DNA of 62,759 nucleotides from Pseudomonas nitroreducens (GCF_014204515.1 NZ_JACHLI010000039.1:1-62759), one strand, 5' to 3'. Shown: positions 24,970 to 34,920, counted from the stretch's first letter. Notes: generated by a model not told the origin, from the sequence alone. Made by a program: numbers and translations.

Positions 24970-27789
24970 ATGGCAGTGAATTTCCCCGTGTTCCGTAGAA
25001 AATTCCCCTTACTGGTGACCGGTGGCCTGCTGGCTATGCAGCCGCTCGCCTCTGTGACCGCGGCACCCGGTGAGCAGTTCGCCTGCCAACCCTCGGCGTC
25101 CGGCGCCTGGGACTGTTCCTCGCAGAACAGCACCTCCGTGGCTCCGCGTCCGCAGCATGGCGCGTCTTCGGTCAGCGCTGGCGGCAGTGCCGCCGGCAGC
25201 ACCAAGGCCTCCGGCGGCTCGAGCAGCACCAGCAGCGCCGCGGCCGAAGAGCCCAAGCAACTGGTCACCGAGTCCGGCGGCCGTGGCCTGAAGTCGCGCA
25301 GCAGCGACTACAGCCACCTCGACTGGATTCCGCGCGACAAGCTCACCGCCGCCCAGCAGGCGGAAATGGGCCCGTATTGCAGCGGCGCCTACATCGAGCC
25401 GACCCGCCCGGGCATGGACGACAAGACGCCGAACGACGAGGCCCCGACCTACGTCTCGGCGAAGGTCTCGCGCTACGAGCAGGAAAAACAGATCGCCACC
25501 CTCGCCGGCAACGTGGTTCTGCGCCAGGGCAGCATGCAGGTCGAGGCCGACGAGGCCAACCTGCACCAGGCCGAGAACCGCGGCGAGCTGGTCGGCAACG
25601 TCAAGCTGCGCGACAACGGCGCGCTGATCGTCGGTGATCACGCAGAACTGCAACTGGACAATGGCGCGGCGAAGATCGACAACGCCGAATACGTCATGCA
25701 CCAGGCGCAGATCCGCGGCAGCGCGCTGTACGCCAAGCGCCAGGAAGACGCGATCATCCAGCTCAAGGACGGCACCTACACCCGTTGCGAACCGACCAGC
25801 AACGCCTGGGTGCTGAAGGGCAACAACATCAAGCTGAACCCGGCCACCGGTTTCGGCACCGCGACCAACGCGACCCTGCGGGTGAAGGACATTCCGGTCT
25901 TCTACACCCCGTACATCTACTTCCCGATCGACAACCGTCGCCAGTCCGGCTTCCTCGCGCCGTCCTTCGCCACCTCGAACGACACCGGCTTCAAGCTGAC
26001 CACGCCGTACTACTTCAACCTGGCGCCCAACTACGACGCCACGTTGTACCCGAGCTACATGGTCAAGCGCGGCCTGCTGATGGAAGGCGACTTCCGCTAT
26101 TTGACCCACAGCAGCGAAGGCCAATTCAACGCGGCCTACCTGAATGACAAGGACGACGATCGCAAGGACTTCCCGCACTACACCGACACCCGTTGGCTGT
26201 ACGGCTGGAAGAACACCAGCGGTCTGGACTCCCGCTGGCTGGCGCAGGTGGACTACACCCGCATCAGCGATCCCTACTACTTCCAGGACCTGGACACCTC
26301 GCTGGGTATCGGCTCGCCGACCTATGTCAACCAGCAGGGCATCCTGACCTACCGCGGCGACAGCTACACCGCGCGCCTGAACGCGCAGTCCTATCAGTTG
26401 GCGACCGTAACGGACATCACGCCATATGACCGTCTGCCGCAACTGACCCTGGACGGCAGGCTGCCGTTCAACCCGGGCGGCCTGGACTTCACCTACAGCA
26501 CCGAAGCTGTGCGCTTCGACCGCGACCTGGATGAAGGCTTCTACTACCGCAGCATTGACGACCTGACACCGGTTGCTCGACCCGACACCAGCCTGCAGGG
26601 CCTGGCTCGCGCCACCGGCGACCGCTTCCATGCCGAGCCGGGTATCAGCCTGCCGATGAACCGCAGCTGGGGCTTCCTGACCCCGACCGTCAAGGCCATG
26701 TACACCAAGTACGACCTGGACCTGGACGGCAAGGGCAAGGCTCAGTTGGCTGACCCGACCAACTACGGCAAAGTCAGTTTCGATAGCAGCCCGGATCGTT
26801 CCCTGGGGCTGGCCAAGCTGGACAGCGGCCTGTACTTCGATCGCGACACCAGCATCGGCGGCACCAAGTTCCGCCAGACCCTGGAACCGCGGGCGATGTA
26901 CCTGTACGTCCCGTACAAGAACCAGGACAACCTGCCGACCTTCGACACCGGCGAGTTCACCTTCAGCTACGACTCGTTGTGGCGTGAGAACCGTTTCACC
27001 GGTCGTGACCGCATCGGCGACGCCAACCAGCTGTCCCTCGGGCTGGGCTCGCGCTTCATCGAAGACGATGGTTTCGAGCGCGCCTATATCGCCGCCGGCC
27101 AGATCTACTATTTCAGTGATCGCCGCGTGCAGCTGCCGGGCCTGAGTGACACCTACGTGCGCAATTACAACGCCGCGCATCCGAACAGTCCGGTCGACAA
27201 CGCCGACGCCAGCACCTGGCGCTCGCCCTATGCGCTTACCGGTATCTATCGCTTCAACCATGACTGGTTCGCCAGCTCGGACTTCAACTGGAACCCGAAC
27301 ACGCACCACACCGACAACGGCAACCTGATGTTCCACTATCAGCCCGAGTCCGATCCGCGCAAGGTGCTGAACGCCGGCTACCGCTACCGTGCCGACAGCA
27401 AACGCTTCAACCCGGCGCGCGGCACCTTCGAATACGGCGGCGACGAGTACAAGATCGAACAGCACGATTTCTCGTTCATGTGGCCGGTCCTGCCGCAGTG
27501 GGCCGCCATCGGTCGCTGGCAGTTCGACTACAACCAGAGCCGCACACTGGAAGCCTTCGGTGGCTTCGAATACGACAGCTGCTGCTGGAAGCTGCGCCTG
27601 ATCAATCGTTACTGGGTCGACTACGACGACGACGAGTATCTGGGCACCGCAACCAACACCAAGGCTGACCACGGTGTGTTCCTTCAAATCATCTTGAAAG
27701 GCCTTGGCGGCGTGGTTGGCAACCAGGTGGAAGGCTTCCTCGACCAAGGTATCCAGGGTTATCGTCAACGTGAAGACAATGCTATGTAA
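24970..27789 (+). CDS. lptD: LPS-assembly outer-membrane protein LptD
   Basis: Outer-membrane LPS translocon that works with LptE to place LPS on the cell surface. 939 aa, the long Pseudomonas form. Signal peptide ends near SVTAA. An N-terminal Ser/Thr/Ala-rich stretch precedes the OstA-like periplasmic domain (~160-290), then the C-terminal beta-barrel. Cysteines needed for the disulfide-linked barrel are visible, including C-C-W near the C-terminus. Start MAVNFPVFRR. surA begins inside its last 20 nt. Confidence 0.95.
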   Translation: MAVNFPVFRRKFPLLVTGGLLAMQPLASVTAAPGEQFACQPSASGAWDCSSQNSTSVAPRPQHGASSVSAGGSAAGSTKASGGSSSTSSAAAEEPKQLVTESGGRGLKSRSSDYSHLDWIPRDKLTAAQQAEMGPYCSGAYIEPTRPGMDDKTPNDEAPTYVSAKVSRYEQEKQIATLAGNVVLRQGSMQVEADEANLHQAENRGELVGNVKLRDNGALIVGDHAELQLDNGAAKIDNAEYVMHQAQIRGSALYAKRQEDAIIQLKDGTYTRCEPTSNAWVLKGNNIKLNPATGFGTATNATLRVKDIPVFYTPYIYFPIDNRRQSGFLAPSFATSNDTGFKLTTPYYFNLAPNYDATLYPSYMVKRGLLMEGDFRYLTHSSEGQFNAAYLNDKDDDRKDFPHYTDTRWLYGWKNTSGLDSRWLAQVDYTRISDPYYFQDLDTSLGIGSPTYVNQQGILTYRGDSYTARLNAQSYQLATVTDITPYDRLPQLTLDGRLPFNPGGLDFTYSTEAVRFDRDLDEGFYYRSIDDLTPVARPDTSLQGLARATGDRFHAEPGISLPMNRSWGFLTPTVKAMYTKYDLDLDGKGKAQLADPTNYGKVSFDSSPDRSLGLAKLDSGLYFDRDTSIGGTKFRQTLEPRAMYLYVPYKNQDNLPTFDTGEFTFSYDSLWRENRFTGRDRIGDANQLSLGLGSRFIEDDGFERAYIAAGQIYYFSDRRVQLPGLSDTYVRNYNAAHPNSPVDNADASTWRSPYALTGIYRFNHDWFASSDFNWNPNTHHTDNGNLMFHYQPESDPRKVLNAGYRYRADSKRFNPARGTFEYGGDEYKIEQHDFSFMWPVLPQWAAIGRWQFDYNQSRTLEAFGGFEYDSCCWKLRLINRYWVDYDDDEYLGTATNTKADHGVFLQIILKGLGGVVGNQVEGFLDQGIQGYRQREDNAM

Positions 27790-29062
27790 GGCCCTGCGCC
27801 CGCTGATGCTGGGCGCGCTGTTGGCAAGTTCCGTCGCGCACGCCGAAGTGGTTCCGCTGGACCGTGTGGTCGCCATCGTCGACAACGACGTGGTGATGCA
27901 GAGCCAGCTGGACCAGCGCCTGCGCGAAGTCCGTGCAACCATCCAGAAGCGCGGCGCGCCGCTGCCGCCTGAGCATGTGCTCGATCAGCAGGTGCTCGAG
28001 CGCCTGATCATCGAGAACATCCAGCTGCAGATCGGCGACCGCTCCGGCGTGCGCATCACCGACGAGGAGCTGAACCAGGCCATGGGCACCATTGCCCAGC
28101 GCAACAACATGAGCCTGGACCAGTTCCGCGCTGCCCTCGCACACGATGGCCTGTCCTATGACGAAGCCCGTGAACAGGTGCGTCGCGAGATGATCATCAG
28201 CCGCGTGCGCCAGCGCCGTGTGGCCGAGCGCATCCAGGTCAGCGAGCAGGAAGTGCAGAACTTCCTCGCCTCCGACCTGGGCAAGATCCAGCTCTCCGAA
28301 GAGTACCGCCTGGCCAACATCCTGATCCCGGTACCCGACAGCGCCTCGCCGGAAACCGTACAGGCCGCAGCCCGTCAGGCCCAGGAGCTGTACCAGCAGC
28401 TCAAGCAGGGCGCCGACTTCGGCCAACTGGCGGTATCCCGCTCGGCCGGCGACAACGCCCTGGAAGGCGGCGAGATCGGCTGGCGCAAGGCCGCCCAGCT
28501 GCCCTCGCCGTTCGACAGCATGGTCGGCACCCTGGCCGTGGGCGATGTGACCGAGCCGGTGCGCACCCCCGGTGGTTTCATCATCATCAAGCTGGAAGAG
28601 AAGCGCGGCGGCAGCAAGATGCTGCGTGACGAAGTCCACGTCCGCCACATCCTCCTCAAGCCCAGCGAGATCCGCAGCGAGGAAGAGACCCAGCGTCTGG
28701 CCGAGAAGCTCTACGAGCGCATCCAGGCCGGCGAGAGCTTCAGCGAACTGGCGAAGAAGTTCTCCGAAGACCCGGGCTCCAAGCTCAACGGCGGCGACCT
28801 CAACTGGGTCGACCCGGAATCCCTGGTCCCGGAATTCCGCGAGGTGATGAACAACGCGCCGCAAGGCCAGGTCACCAAGCCGTTCCGTTCGCCGTTCGGC
28901 TGGCACGTCCTGGAAGTCCTCGGCCGTCGCGCCACCGACAGCAGCGACAAGTTCCGCGAGCAGCAAGCCGCCCAGACCCTTCGCGCACGCAAGTACGACG
29001 AAGAACTGCAGGCCTGGCTGCGGCAGATCCGCGACGAAGCCTACGTCGAGATCAAGCAGTAA
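27770..29062 (+). CDS. surA: periplasmic chaperone/peptidyl-prolyl isomerase SurA
   Basis: Outer-membrane-protein chaperone. From GTG 27770 the product is 430 aa with signal peptide ...LGALLASSVAHA and mature start EVVPLDRVVAIVDNDVV. SurA N-domain plus two parvulin domains (EYRLANILIPVP; EVHVRHILLKPSEI). A downstream ATG at 27779 is possible; I prefer GTG because it gives the length and K-T opening I recall for P. aeruginosa SurA. It overlaps lptD by 20 nt. Confidence 0.93.
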   Translation: MKTMLCKALRPLMLGALLASSVAHAEVVPLDRVVAIVDNDVVMQSQLDQRLREVRATIQKRGAPLPPEHVLDQQVLERLIIENIQLQIGDRSGVRITDEELNQAMGTIAQRNNMSLDQFRAALAHDGLSYDEAREQVRREMIISRVRQRRVAERIQVSEQEVQNFLASDLGKIQLSEEYRLANILIPVPDSASPETVQAAARQAQELYQQLKQGADFGQLAVSRSAGDNALEGGEIGWRKAAQLPSPFDSMVGTLAVGDVTEPVRTPGGFIIIKLEEKRGGSKMLRDEVHVRHILLKPSEIRSEEETQRLAEKLYERIQAGESFSELAKKFSEDPGSKLNGGDLNWVDPESLVPEFREVMNNAPQGQVTKPFRSPFGWHVLEVLGRRATDSSDKFREQQAAQTLRARKYDEELQAWLRQIRDEAYVEIKQ

Positions 29063-29082
29063 GCGGCGCCAGTCGCCCGACA

Positions 29083-29106
29083 GAAACCCGGCCCAGGCCG
29101 GGTTTC
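29083..29106 (+). terminator. surA terminator
   Basis: GAAACCCGGCC / GGCCGGGTTTC stem followed by TTTTT. Confidence 0.88.
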
Positions 29107-29191
29107 TTTTTGCCCGGCGAAAGCTTCGTGGAATGAGGGCTTCGTCGTAGAGTAGGTGCAACCGCTACAACGCCTGATTCGAGAATCCCTG

Positions 29192-30190
29192 ATGAGTACT
29201 GCCCCACTTTTCGCGCTCACCCCCGGCGAGCCCGCCGGCATCGGTCCCGACCTCTGCCTGCTGCTGGCTCGCCAGTCGCAGCCGCAGGCGCTGGTGGCCA
29301 TCGCCAACCGGCAGATGCTGGCCGAACGCGCCGCCCTGCTCGGCCTGTCCATCAGCCTGCAGGAAGTCGGCCCCGGCCACTGGCCGGCGACCGCCGCCCC
29401 GGCCGGCACCCTGTATGTCTGGGATACCCCGCTGGCCGCGCCGGTCGAGCCCGGAAAGCTGAACCCGGCCAACGCCGCCTACGTGCTGGAAACCCTGACC
29501 CGCGCCGGCCAAGGCTGCCTGGATGGGCAGTTCGCCGGGATGATCACCGCCCCGGTGCACAAGGGCGTGATCAACGAAGCCGGCATCGCCTTCTCCGGGC
29601 ATACCGAATTCCTCGCCGACCTCACCTCCACCGTCCAGGTGGTGATGATGCTGGCCACCCGCGGCCTGCGCGTGGCGCTGGTGACCACTCACCTGCCGCT
29701 GCGGCAGATTGCCGATGCCATCACCTCGGTACGCCTGGAGCGCGTCACGCGTATCCTCCACGCCGACCTGAAGGCCAAGTTCGGCCTGGCCAACCCGCGC
29801 ATCCTGGTCTGCGGCCTGAACCCCCACGCTGGCGAGGGCGGCCACCTGGGCAGCGAGGAAATCGAGATCATCGAGCCCACCCTGGAGCGCCTGCGCGGCG
29901 AAGGCATGCAACTGATCGGCCCGCTGCCGGCCGACACCCTGTTCACCCCCAAGCACCTGGAACACTGCGACGCCGTCCTGGCGATGTACCACGACCAGGG
30001 CCTGCCGGTTCTCAAGTACAAGGGTTTCGGCGCGGCGGTCAACGTCACCCTGGGCCTGCCGATCATCCGCACCTCGGTGGACCACGGCACGGCGCTGGAC
30101 CTCGCCGGCAGCGGCCGGATCGACAGCGGCAGCCTGCAGGTGGCCCTGGAAACCGCCTATCAAATGGCGGCGGCCGCCGCCGGTCAGTAG
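29192..30190 (+). CDS. pdxA: 4-hydroxythreonine-4-phosphate dehydrogenase
   Basis: Vitamin B6 biosynthesis: oxidises 4-phosphohydroxy-L-threonine. 332 aa. Start MSTAPLFALTPGEPAGIGPD carries the family N-terminus; metal-ligand histidines fall in FSGHTEFLA, CGLNPHAGEGGH and AMYHDQGLPVLKYKGF. It lies behind the surA terminator, suggesting a separate promoter, and is followed by ksgA as in other Gammaproteobacteria. Confidence 0.94.
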   Translation: MSTAPLFALTPGEPAGIGPDLCLLLARQSQPQALVAIANRQMLAERAALLGLSISLQEVGPGHWPATAAPAGTLYVWDTPLAAPVEPGKLNPANAAYVLETLTRAGQGCLDGQFAGMITAPVHKGVINEAGIAFSGHTEFLADLTSTVQVVMMLATRGLRVALVTTHLPLRQIADAITSVRLERVTRILHADLKAKFGLANPRILVCGLNPHAGEGGHLGSEEIEIIEPTLERLRGEGMQLIGPLPADTLFTPKHLEHCDAVLAMYHDQGLPVLKYKGFGAAVNVTLGLPIIRTSVDHGTALDLAGSGRIDSGSLQVALETAYQMAAAAAGQ

Positions 30191-30290
30191 TTGCAAGCGG
30201 CAAGCGGCAAGCGGTGTCAGCTGGTAAACTTTGCCCCTTTGATCACCGCTTCTGCTCTGGCTTGTCGCTTGCAGCTGGAAGCCTGGAGCC
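30191..30290. repeat. CTTGC-type inverted repeat cluster, copy 1
   Basis: Tandem GCAAGCGGCAAGCGGCAAGC faces GCTTGTCGCTTGCAGC across ~60 nt between pdxA and ksgA. Related arrays occur at 34921-34991 and 41503-41584. Confidence 0.7.
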
Positions 30291-30297
30291 GCTTTTC

Positions 30298-31125
30298 ATG
30301 TCCGAACTCTTCCAGCACCGCGCCCGTAAACGCTTCGGGCAGAACTTCCTGCATGACGCCGGGGTGATCCACAAGATCCTGCGCGCCATCGCCGCCAAGG
30401 AAGGCCAGCACCTGCTGGAAATCGGCCCGGGCCAGGGCGCCCTCACCGAGGGTCTGGTGGACAGCGGCGCGAAGCTCGACGTGATCGAACTGGACCTCGA
30501 CCTGATCCCGCAACTGAAATGGCGCTTCGGTCTGAAGCCCAACTTCAGCCTGCACCAGGGCGATGCGATGAAGTTCGACTTCTCCAGCCTCGTTGCCGCC
30601 CCCGAGGACAAGCTGCGCGTGGTCGGCAACCTGCCCTACAACATCTCCACCCCGCTGATCTTCCACCTCCTGGACCATGCCCATCTCATCCAGGACATGC
30701 ACTTCATGCTGCAGAAGGAAGTGGTGGAGCGTCTGGCCGCAGAGCCCGGCAATGGCGACTGGGGCCGCCTGTCGATCATGGTGCAGTACTTCTGCCGCGT
30801 GGATTACCTGTTTACCGTCGGCCCCGGCGCGTTCAACCCGCCGCCCAAGGTCGAGTCGGCCATTGTCCGCCTGGTGCCCTATGCCGAGCCGCCCCATCCG
30901 GCCAAGGACCACCGCGTGCTGGAACGCATCGTCCGCGAAGCCTTCAACCAGCGCCGCAAGACCCTGCGCAACACCCTGCGCACGCTGATGAGCGTCGAAG
31001 ACATCGAAGCCGCCGGCGTCGACCCGACCCTGCGCCCGGAACAACTGAGCGTCGCCGACTTCGTCAGCCTGGCCAACCGCTACAGCGAAACCCACCCGGA
31101 AGCCGAGCAAGGACCGACTGCATGA
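30298..31125 (+). CDS. ksgA: 16S rRNA dimethyladenosine transferase
   Basis: Dimethylates two adjacent adenosines near the 3' end of 16S rRNA during small-subunit maturation. 275 aa. Motifs GQNFLHD, LEIGPGQGALTEGL (SAM binding) and the catalytic NLPYNIS. I chose MSELFQHRARKRFGQ at 30298; the longer frame runs into the repeat cluster. The stop overlaps apaG in an ATGA junction. Confidence 0.95.
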   Translation: MSELFQHRARKRFGQNFLHDAGVIHKILRAIAAKEGQHLLEIGPGQGALTEGLVDSGAKLDVIELDLDLIPQLKWRFGLKPNFSLHQGDAMKFDFSSLVAAPEDKLRVVGNLPYNISTPLIFHLLDHAHLIQDMHFMLQKEVVERLAAEPGNGDWGRLSIMVQYFCRVDYLFTVGPGAFNPPPKVESAIVRLVPYAEPPHPAKDHRVLERIVREAFNQRRKTLRNTLRTLMSVEDIEAAGVDPTLRPEQLSVADFVSLANRYSETHPEAEQGPTA

Positions 31126-31508
31126 GCGATCCCCGCTACCAGGTCAGCGTCAGCGTCAGCGTCACCACCCGCCACCTGCCCGAGCAGTCCCAGCCGGAAC
31201 AGCAGCGCTTCGTGTTCGCCTACACCGTGACCCTCCACAACCATGGCGAACTGGCGGCCAAGCTGCTGACCCGCCACTGGATCATCACCGACGGCGACGG
31301 TCACGTGCAGGAAGTGCGCGGCGCCGGCGTGGTCGGCGAGAAACCGCTGATCGAGCCCGGCGCCAGCCATACCTACACCAGCGGCACGGTGATGGCGACC
31401 AAGGTCGGCAGCATGCACGGCAGCTACCAGATGGTCGCCACCGACGGTCATCACTTCGAAGCCGAGATCCCGGCGTTCCGCCTCGCCGTACCCGGGGCGC
31501 TGCACTGA
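31122..31508 (+). CDS. apaG: ApaG domain protein
   Basis: Fibronectin-III-like ApaG protein, 126 aa; role still unclear, usually next to apaH. Hallmarks: FVFAYTVTLHNHGELAAKL, the H-W-I-I-T-D-G-D-G turn and GTVMATKVGSMHGSYQM. Start overlaps the ksgA stop and its own stop overlaps apaH (TGATG). Confidence 0.93.
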   Translation: MSDPRYQVSVSVSVTTRHLPEQSQPEQQRFVFAYTVTLHNHGELAAKLLTRHWIITDGDGHVQEVRGAGVVGEKPLIEPGASHTYTSGTVMATKVGSMHGSYQMVATDGHHFEAEIPAFRLAVPGALH

Positions 31509-32332
31509 TGGCCACCTACGCCGTGGGCGACCTGCAGGGCTGCCTGGAGCCGCTCAAGTGCCTGCTCGAGCAGGTGCAGTTCGACCCCGCCCAGGACAAG
31601 CTGTGGCTGGTGGGCGACCTGGTCAACCGCGGCCCGGCCTCGCTGGAAACCCTGCGTTTTCTTTACGGCATGCGTGATTCGCTGGTCTGCGTGCTCGGCA
31701 ACCACGACCTGCACCTGATCGCCGTGGCCTATAACGCCGAGCGCCTGAAGAAGAACGACACCCTGCGCGAGATCGTCGAGGCGGCGGACGGTGCACAGCT
31801 GATCGACTGGCTGCGGCAGATGCCGCTGGTCCACCACGACGCCCAGCGCGACATTACCCTGGTGCACGCCGGCATCCCGCCGCAATGGGACATCGACAAG
31901 GCCCTGCAACGGTCGGCCGAGGTCGAAGCCGCCCTGCGCGACGACAGCCAGTTGCCGATGTTCCTCGACGGCATGTACGGCAACGAACCGGCCAAATGGG
32001 ACAAGAAGCTCAGCGGCATCGCCCGCCTGCGGGTGATCACCAATTACTTCACGCGCATGCGCTTCTGCACCCCCGACGGCAAGCTCGACCTGAAATCCAA
32101 GGAAGGCCTGGACACCGCCCCGCCCGGCTACGCCCCCTGGTTCAGCTACGCCGAGCGCAAGGCCGCCGGGCGCAAGATCATCTTCGGCCACTGGGCCGCG
32201 CTGGAGGGCCAGTGCGACGTCCCCGGCCTGTTCGCCCTCGACACCGGCTGCGTATGGGGCGGCAGCATGACGCTGCTGAACGTCGACACCTTCGAGCGCA
32301 TCCACTGCAGCTGCGCCGATCAACCAGAATGA
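31508..32332 (+). CDS. apaH: diadenosine tetraphosphatase
   Basis: Symmetrically cleaves Ap4A to two ADP, and can remove NpnN caps from RNA in other bacteria. 274 aa metallophosphatase. Motifs VGDLQGC near residue 8, LVGDLVNRGP and CVLGNHDLHL, with a late HWAALEG. Start shares one base with the apaG stop. Third gene of ksgA-apaG-apaH. Confidence 0.94.
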   Translation: MATYAVGDLQGCLEPLKCLLEQVQFDPAQDKLWLVGDLVNRGPASLETLRFLYGMRDSLVCVLGNHDLHLIAVAYNAERLKKNDTLREIVEAADGAQLIDWLRQMPLVHHDAQRDITLVHAGIPPQWDIDKALQRSAEVEAALRDDSQLPMFLDGMYGNEPAKWDKKLSGIARLRVITNYFTRMRFCTPDGKLDLKSKEGLDTAPPGYAPWFSYAERKAAGRKIIFGHWAALEGQCDVPGLFALDTGCVWGGSMTLLNVDTFERIHCSCADQPE

Positions 32333-32374
32333 CTGCAGCGGAGCCCAAGGCTCCGCGCCTTGCGAGGTAACACC

Positions 32375-32704
32375 ATGAGCGACTTCAAGCGCATCGCCCC
32401 CGACCAGGCCCAGCAACTGCGCGACGGCGGCGCCCAGGTCGTGGATATCCGCGACCCGCAGAGCTACGCGCTGGGGCACATCAGCGGCTCGCGCCACATC
32501 GACAACTACTCGGTGGCCGACTTCATCCGCGAAGCAGACATGGACGCACCGCTGGTCGTGGTCTGCTATCACGGCAATTCGAGCCAGAGCGCGGCGGCCT
32601 ACTTCGTCCAGCAGGGCTTCTCCGAGGTCTACAGCCTGGATGGCGGCTTCGAACTGTGGCGCAGCGTCTATCCCGCGGATACCAGCGCTGGCGGCGCTGA
32701 CTGA
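32375..32704 (+). CDS. glpE: thiosulfate sulfurtransferase GlpE
   Basis: Single-domain rhodanese, 109 aa. Active-site loop CYHGNSS with catalytic Cys64; upstream VVDIRDPQSYALGHISG is the usual rhodanese signature. Transfers sulfane sulfur to cyanide, thioredoxin or similar acceptors. Start MSDFKRIAPD at 32375. About 40 nt after apaH. Confidence 0.92.
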   Translation: MSDFKRIAPDQAQQLRDGGAQVVDIRDPQSYALGHISGSRHIDNYSVADFIREADMDAPLVVVCYHGNSSQSAAAYFVQQGFSEVYSLDGGFELWRSVYPADTSAGGAD

Positions 32705-32716
32705 AAGCCCCTACGA

Positions 32717-32736
32717 AAGGGGCGGATTAGCCCCTT
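32717..32736 (+). terminator. weak hairpin after glpE
   Basis: AAGGGGC / GCCCCTT stem, 6-nt loop, followed by CAAAAAA rather than a U tract on this strand. May be a processing site. The 32705-32992 gap otherwise holds a GCCGG-CACA-CCGGC hairpin near 32823 and no gene. Confidence 0.4.
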
Positions 32737-32992
32737 CAAAAAATCTGTAACTTCTCGCGCTTTCGTCCTTTACACGTCAAAGAACGAACTATCCTTTCCC
32801 TCAGGCCATCCAAAAAAGGGAGAGCCGGCACACCGGCTTCCGGTTAATCGGCAGTGACCATTGGGGCGGATCAGGGCAGTGGCCAGGTTCCGTTGGAGTT
32901 CTGGGGGATTCTCGCCGGTAAGCACTGGCAGCCCGACCGCACCCGCACAGACCGATCCGGCGCCGGCTCCATGCATCGAGCGAGGAGACGTC

Positions 32993-34915
32993 ATGAGCAT
33001 TTTCAGTCACTTCCAGGAACGCTTCGAAGCGACCCGCCAAGAAGAGTACTCCCTCCAGGAGTACCTGGATCTCTGCAAGCAGGACAAGATCGCCTACGCC
33101 ACCGCCGCCGAGCGCATGCTGATGGCAATCGGCGAGCCCGAACTGGCGGACACCTCCGTCGATTCCCGCCTGTCGCGAATCTTCTCCAACAAGGTTATCC
33201 GCCGCTATCCGGCCTTTGCCGACTTCCATGGCATGGAAGAGTGCATCGACCAGATCGTCTCGTTCTTCCGCCATGCCGCCCAAGGCCTGGAAGAGAAGAA
33301 ACAGATCCTTTACCTCCTGGGGCCCGTCGGCGGCGGTAAATCGTCGCTGGCCGAGAAGCTCAAGCAACTGATGGAGCACGTGCCCTTCTACGCGATCAAG
33401 GGCTCGCCGGTGTTCGAGTCGCCCCTGGGGCTGTTCAACCCGGATGAAGACGGCGCCATTCTCGAAGAGGACTACGGCATCCCGCGCCGCTACCTGCGCT
33501 CGGTGATGTCGCCCTGGGCGACCAAGCGCCTCAACGAATTCGGCGGCGACATCAGCCAGTTCCGCGTGGTCAAGCTGCACCCCTCGATCCTCAACCAGAT
33601 CGCCATCGCCAAGACCGAACCGGGCGACGAGAACAACCAGGACATCTCCGCACTGGTCGGCAAGGTGGATATCCGCAAGCTGGAGGAATTTCCGCAGAAC
33701 GACGCCGACGCCTACAGCTACTCGGGCGCACTGTGCCGGGCCAACCAGGGCCTGATGGAATTCGTCGAGATGTTCAAGGCGCCGATCAAGGTGCTCCACC
33801 CCCTGCTCACCGCTACCCAGGAAGGCAACTACAACAGCACCGAAGGCCTCGGTTCGCTGCCCTACAGCGGCATCATCCTCGCCCACTCCAACGAATCGGA
33901 ATGGCACAGTTTCCGCAACAACAAGAACAACGAGGCCTTCATCGACCGTATCTACATCGTCAAGGTGCCGTACTGCCTGCGCGTCTCCGATGAGATCAAG
34001 ATCTACGACAAGCTGCTGATCAACAGCTCCCTGGCGCACGCCCACTGCGCGCCGGACACCCTGAAGATGCTCTCGCAGTTCTCCGTGCTGTCGCGCCTGA
34101 AGGAGCCGGAAAACTCCAACATCTACTCGAAGATGCGCGTCTACGACGGCGAAAACCTCAAGGACACCGATCCCAAGGCCAAGTCGATCCAGGAATACCG
34201 CGACACCGCCGGGGTCGACGAGGGCATGGCGGGGCTTTCCACCCGCTTCGCCTTCAAGATCCTCTCCAAGGTGTTCAACTTTGACCCCCATGAAGTCGCC
34301 GCCAACCCGGTGCACCTGCTCTACGTGCTGGAACAGCAGATCGAGCAAGAGCAGTTCCCGCCGGAAACCCGCGAGCGCTATCTGCGTTTCCTCAAGGAAT
34401 ACCTGGCGCCGCGCTACGTCGAGTTCATCGGCAAGGAAATCCAGACGGCCTATCTGGAGTCCTACAGCGAGTACGGTCAGAACATCTTCGACCGCTACGT
34501 GCTGTACGCCGACTTCTGGATCCAGGACCAGGAATACCGCGACCCGGAAACCGGCGAGATCCTCAACCGCGCTGCCTTGAACGAGGAGCTGGAGAAGATC
34601 GAGAAGCCCGCCGGCATCAGCAACCCGAAGGACTTCCGCAACGAGATCGTCAACTTCGTGCTGCGCGCCCGGGCCGGCAACAACGGCAAGAACCCCAGCT
34701 GGCTGTCGTACGAGAAGCTGCGCGTGGTGATCGAGAAGAAAATGTTCTCCAACACCGAGGACCTGCTGCCGGTCATCAGCTTCAACGCCAAGGCGAGCAA
34801 GGAGGATCAGCAGAAGCACAACGACTTCGTCAAACGCATGGTCGAGCGCGGCTACACCGAGAAGCAGGTGCGCCTGCTGTCGGAATGGTATCTGCGGGTT
34901 CGCAAGTCGCAGTAA
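32993..34915 (+). CDS. yeaG: PrkA/YeaG serine protein kinase
   Basis: Cytoplasmic PrkA-type AAA+ protein with kinase activity in relatives; linked to nitrogen stress and stationary phase. 640 aa. Walker A GPVGGGKSS at residues 110-118; C-terminal PrkA domain after residue ~390. The start MSIFSHFQERFEATRQEE with GAGGAG upstream is the family start; the longer frame is unsupported. First gene of the widespread yeaG-yeaH-spoVR operon, but a repeat cluster separates it from yeaH. Confidence 0.94.
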   Translation: MSIFSHFQERFEATRQEEYSLQEYLDLCKQDKIAYATAAERMLMAIGEPELADTSVDSRLSRIFSNKVIRRYPAFADFHGMEECIDQIVSFFRHAAQGLEEKKQILYLLGPVGGGKSSLAEKLKQLMEHVPFYAIKGSPVFESPLGLFNPDEDGAILEEDYGIPRRYLRSVMSPWATKRLNEFGGDISQFRVVKLHPSILNQIAIAKTEPGDENNQDISALVGKVDIRKLEEFPQNDADAYSYSGALCRANQGLMEFVEMFKAPIKVLHPLLTATQEGNYNSTEGLGSLPYSGIILAHSNESEWHSFRNNKNNEAFIDRIYIVKVPYCLRVSDEIKIYDKLLINSSLAHAHCAPDTLKMLSQFSVLSRLKEPENSNIYSKMRVYDGENLKDTDPKAKSIQEYRDTAGVDEGMAGLSTRFAFKILSKVFNFDPHEVAANPVHLLYVLEQQIEQEQFPPETRERYLRFLKEYLAPRYVEFIGKEIQTAYLESYSEYGQNIFDRYVLYADFWIQDQEYRDPETGEILNRAALNEELEKIEKPAGISNPKDFRNEIVNFVLRARAGNNGKNPSWLSYEKLRVVIEKKMFSNTEDLLPVISFNAKASKEDQQKHNDFVKRMVERGYTEKQVRLLSEWYLRVRKSQ

Positions 34916-34920
34916 AACAG

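Noticed and set aside
25009..27942. 977-codon open frame on the minus strand opposite lptD
   Set aside because: Antisense shadow of a GC-rich gene; composition is Val/Ala/Gly-rich with no domain, and lptD on the other strand is unambiguous.
32861..32992. Longer N-terminus for YeaG
   Set aside because: The extra 44 residues are Pro/Ser/Arg-rich and unlike the family; MSIFSHF has a good ribosome site.
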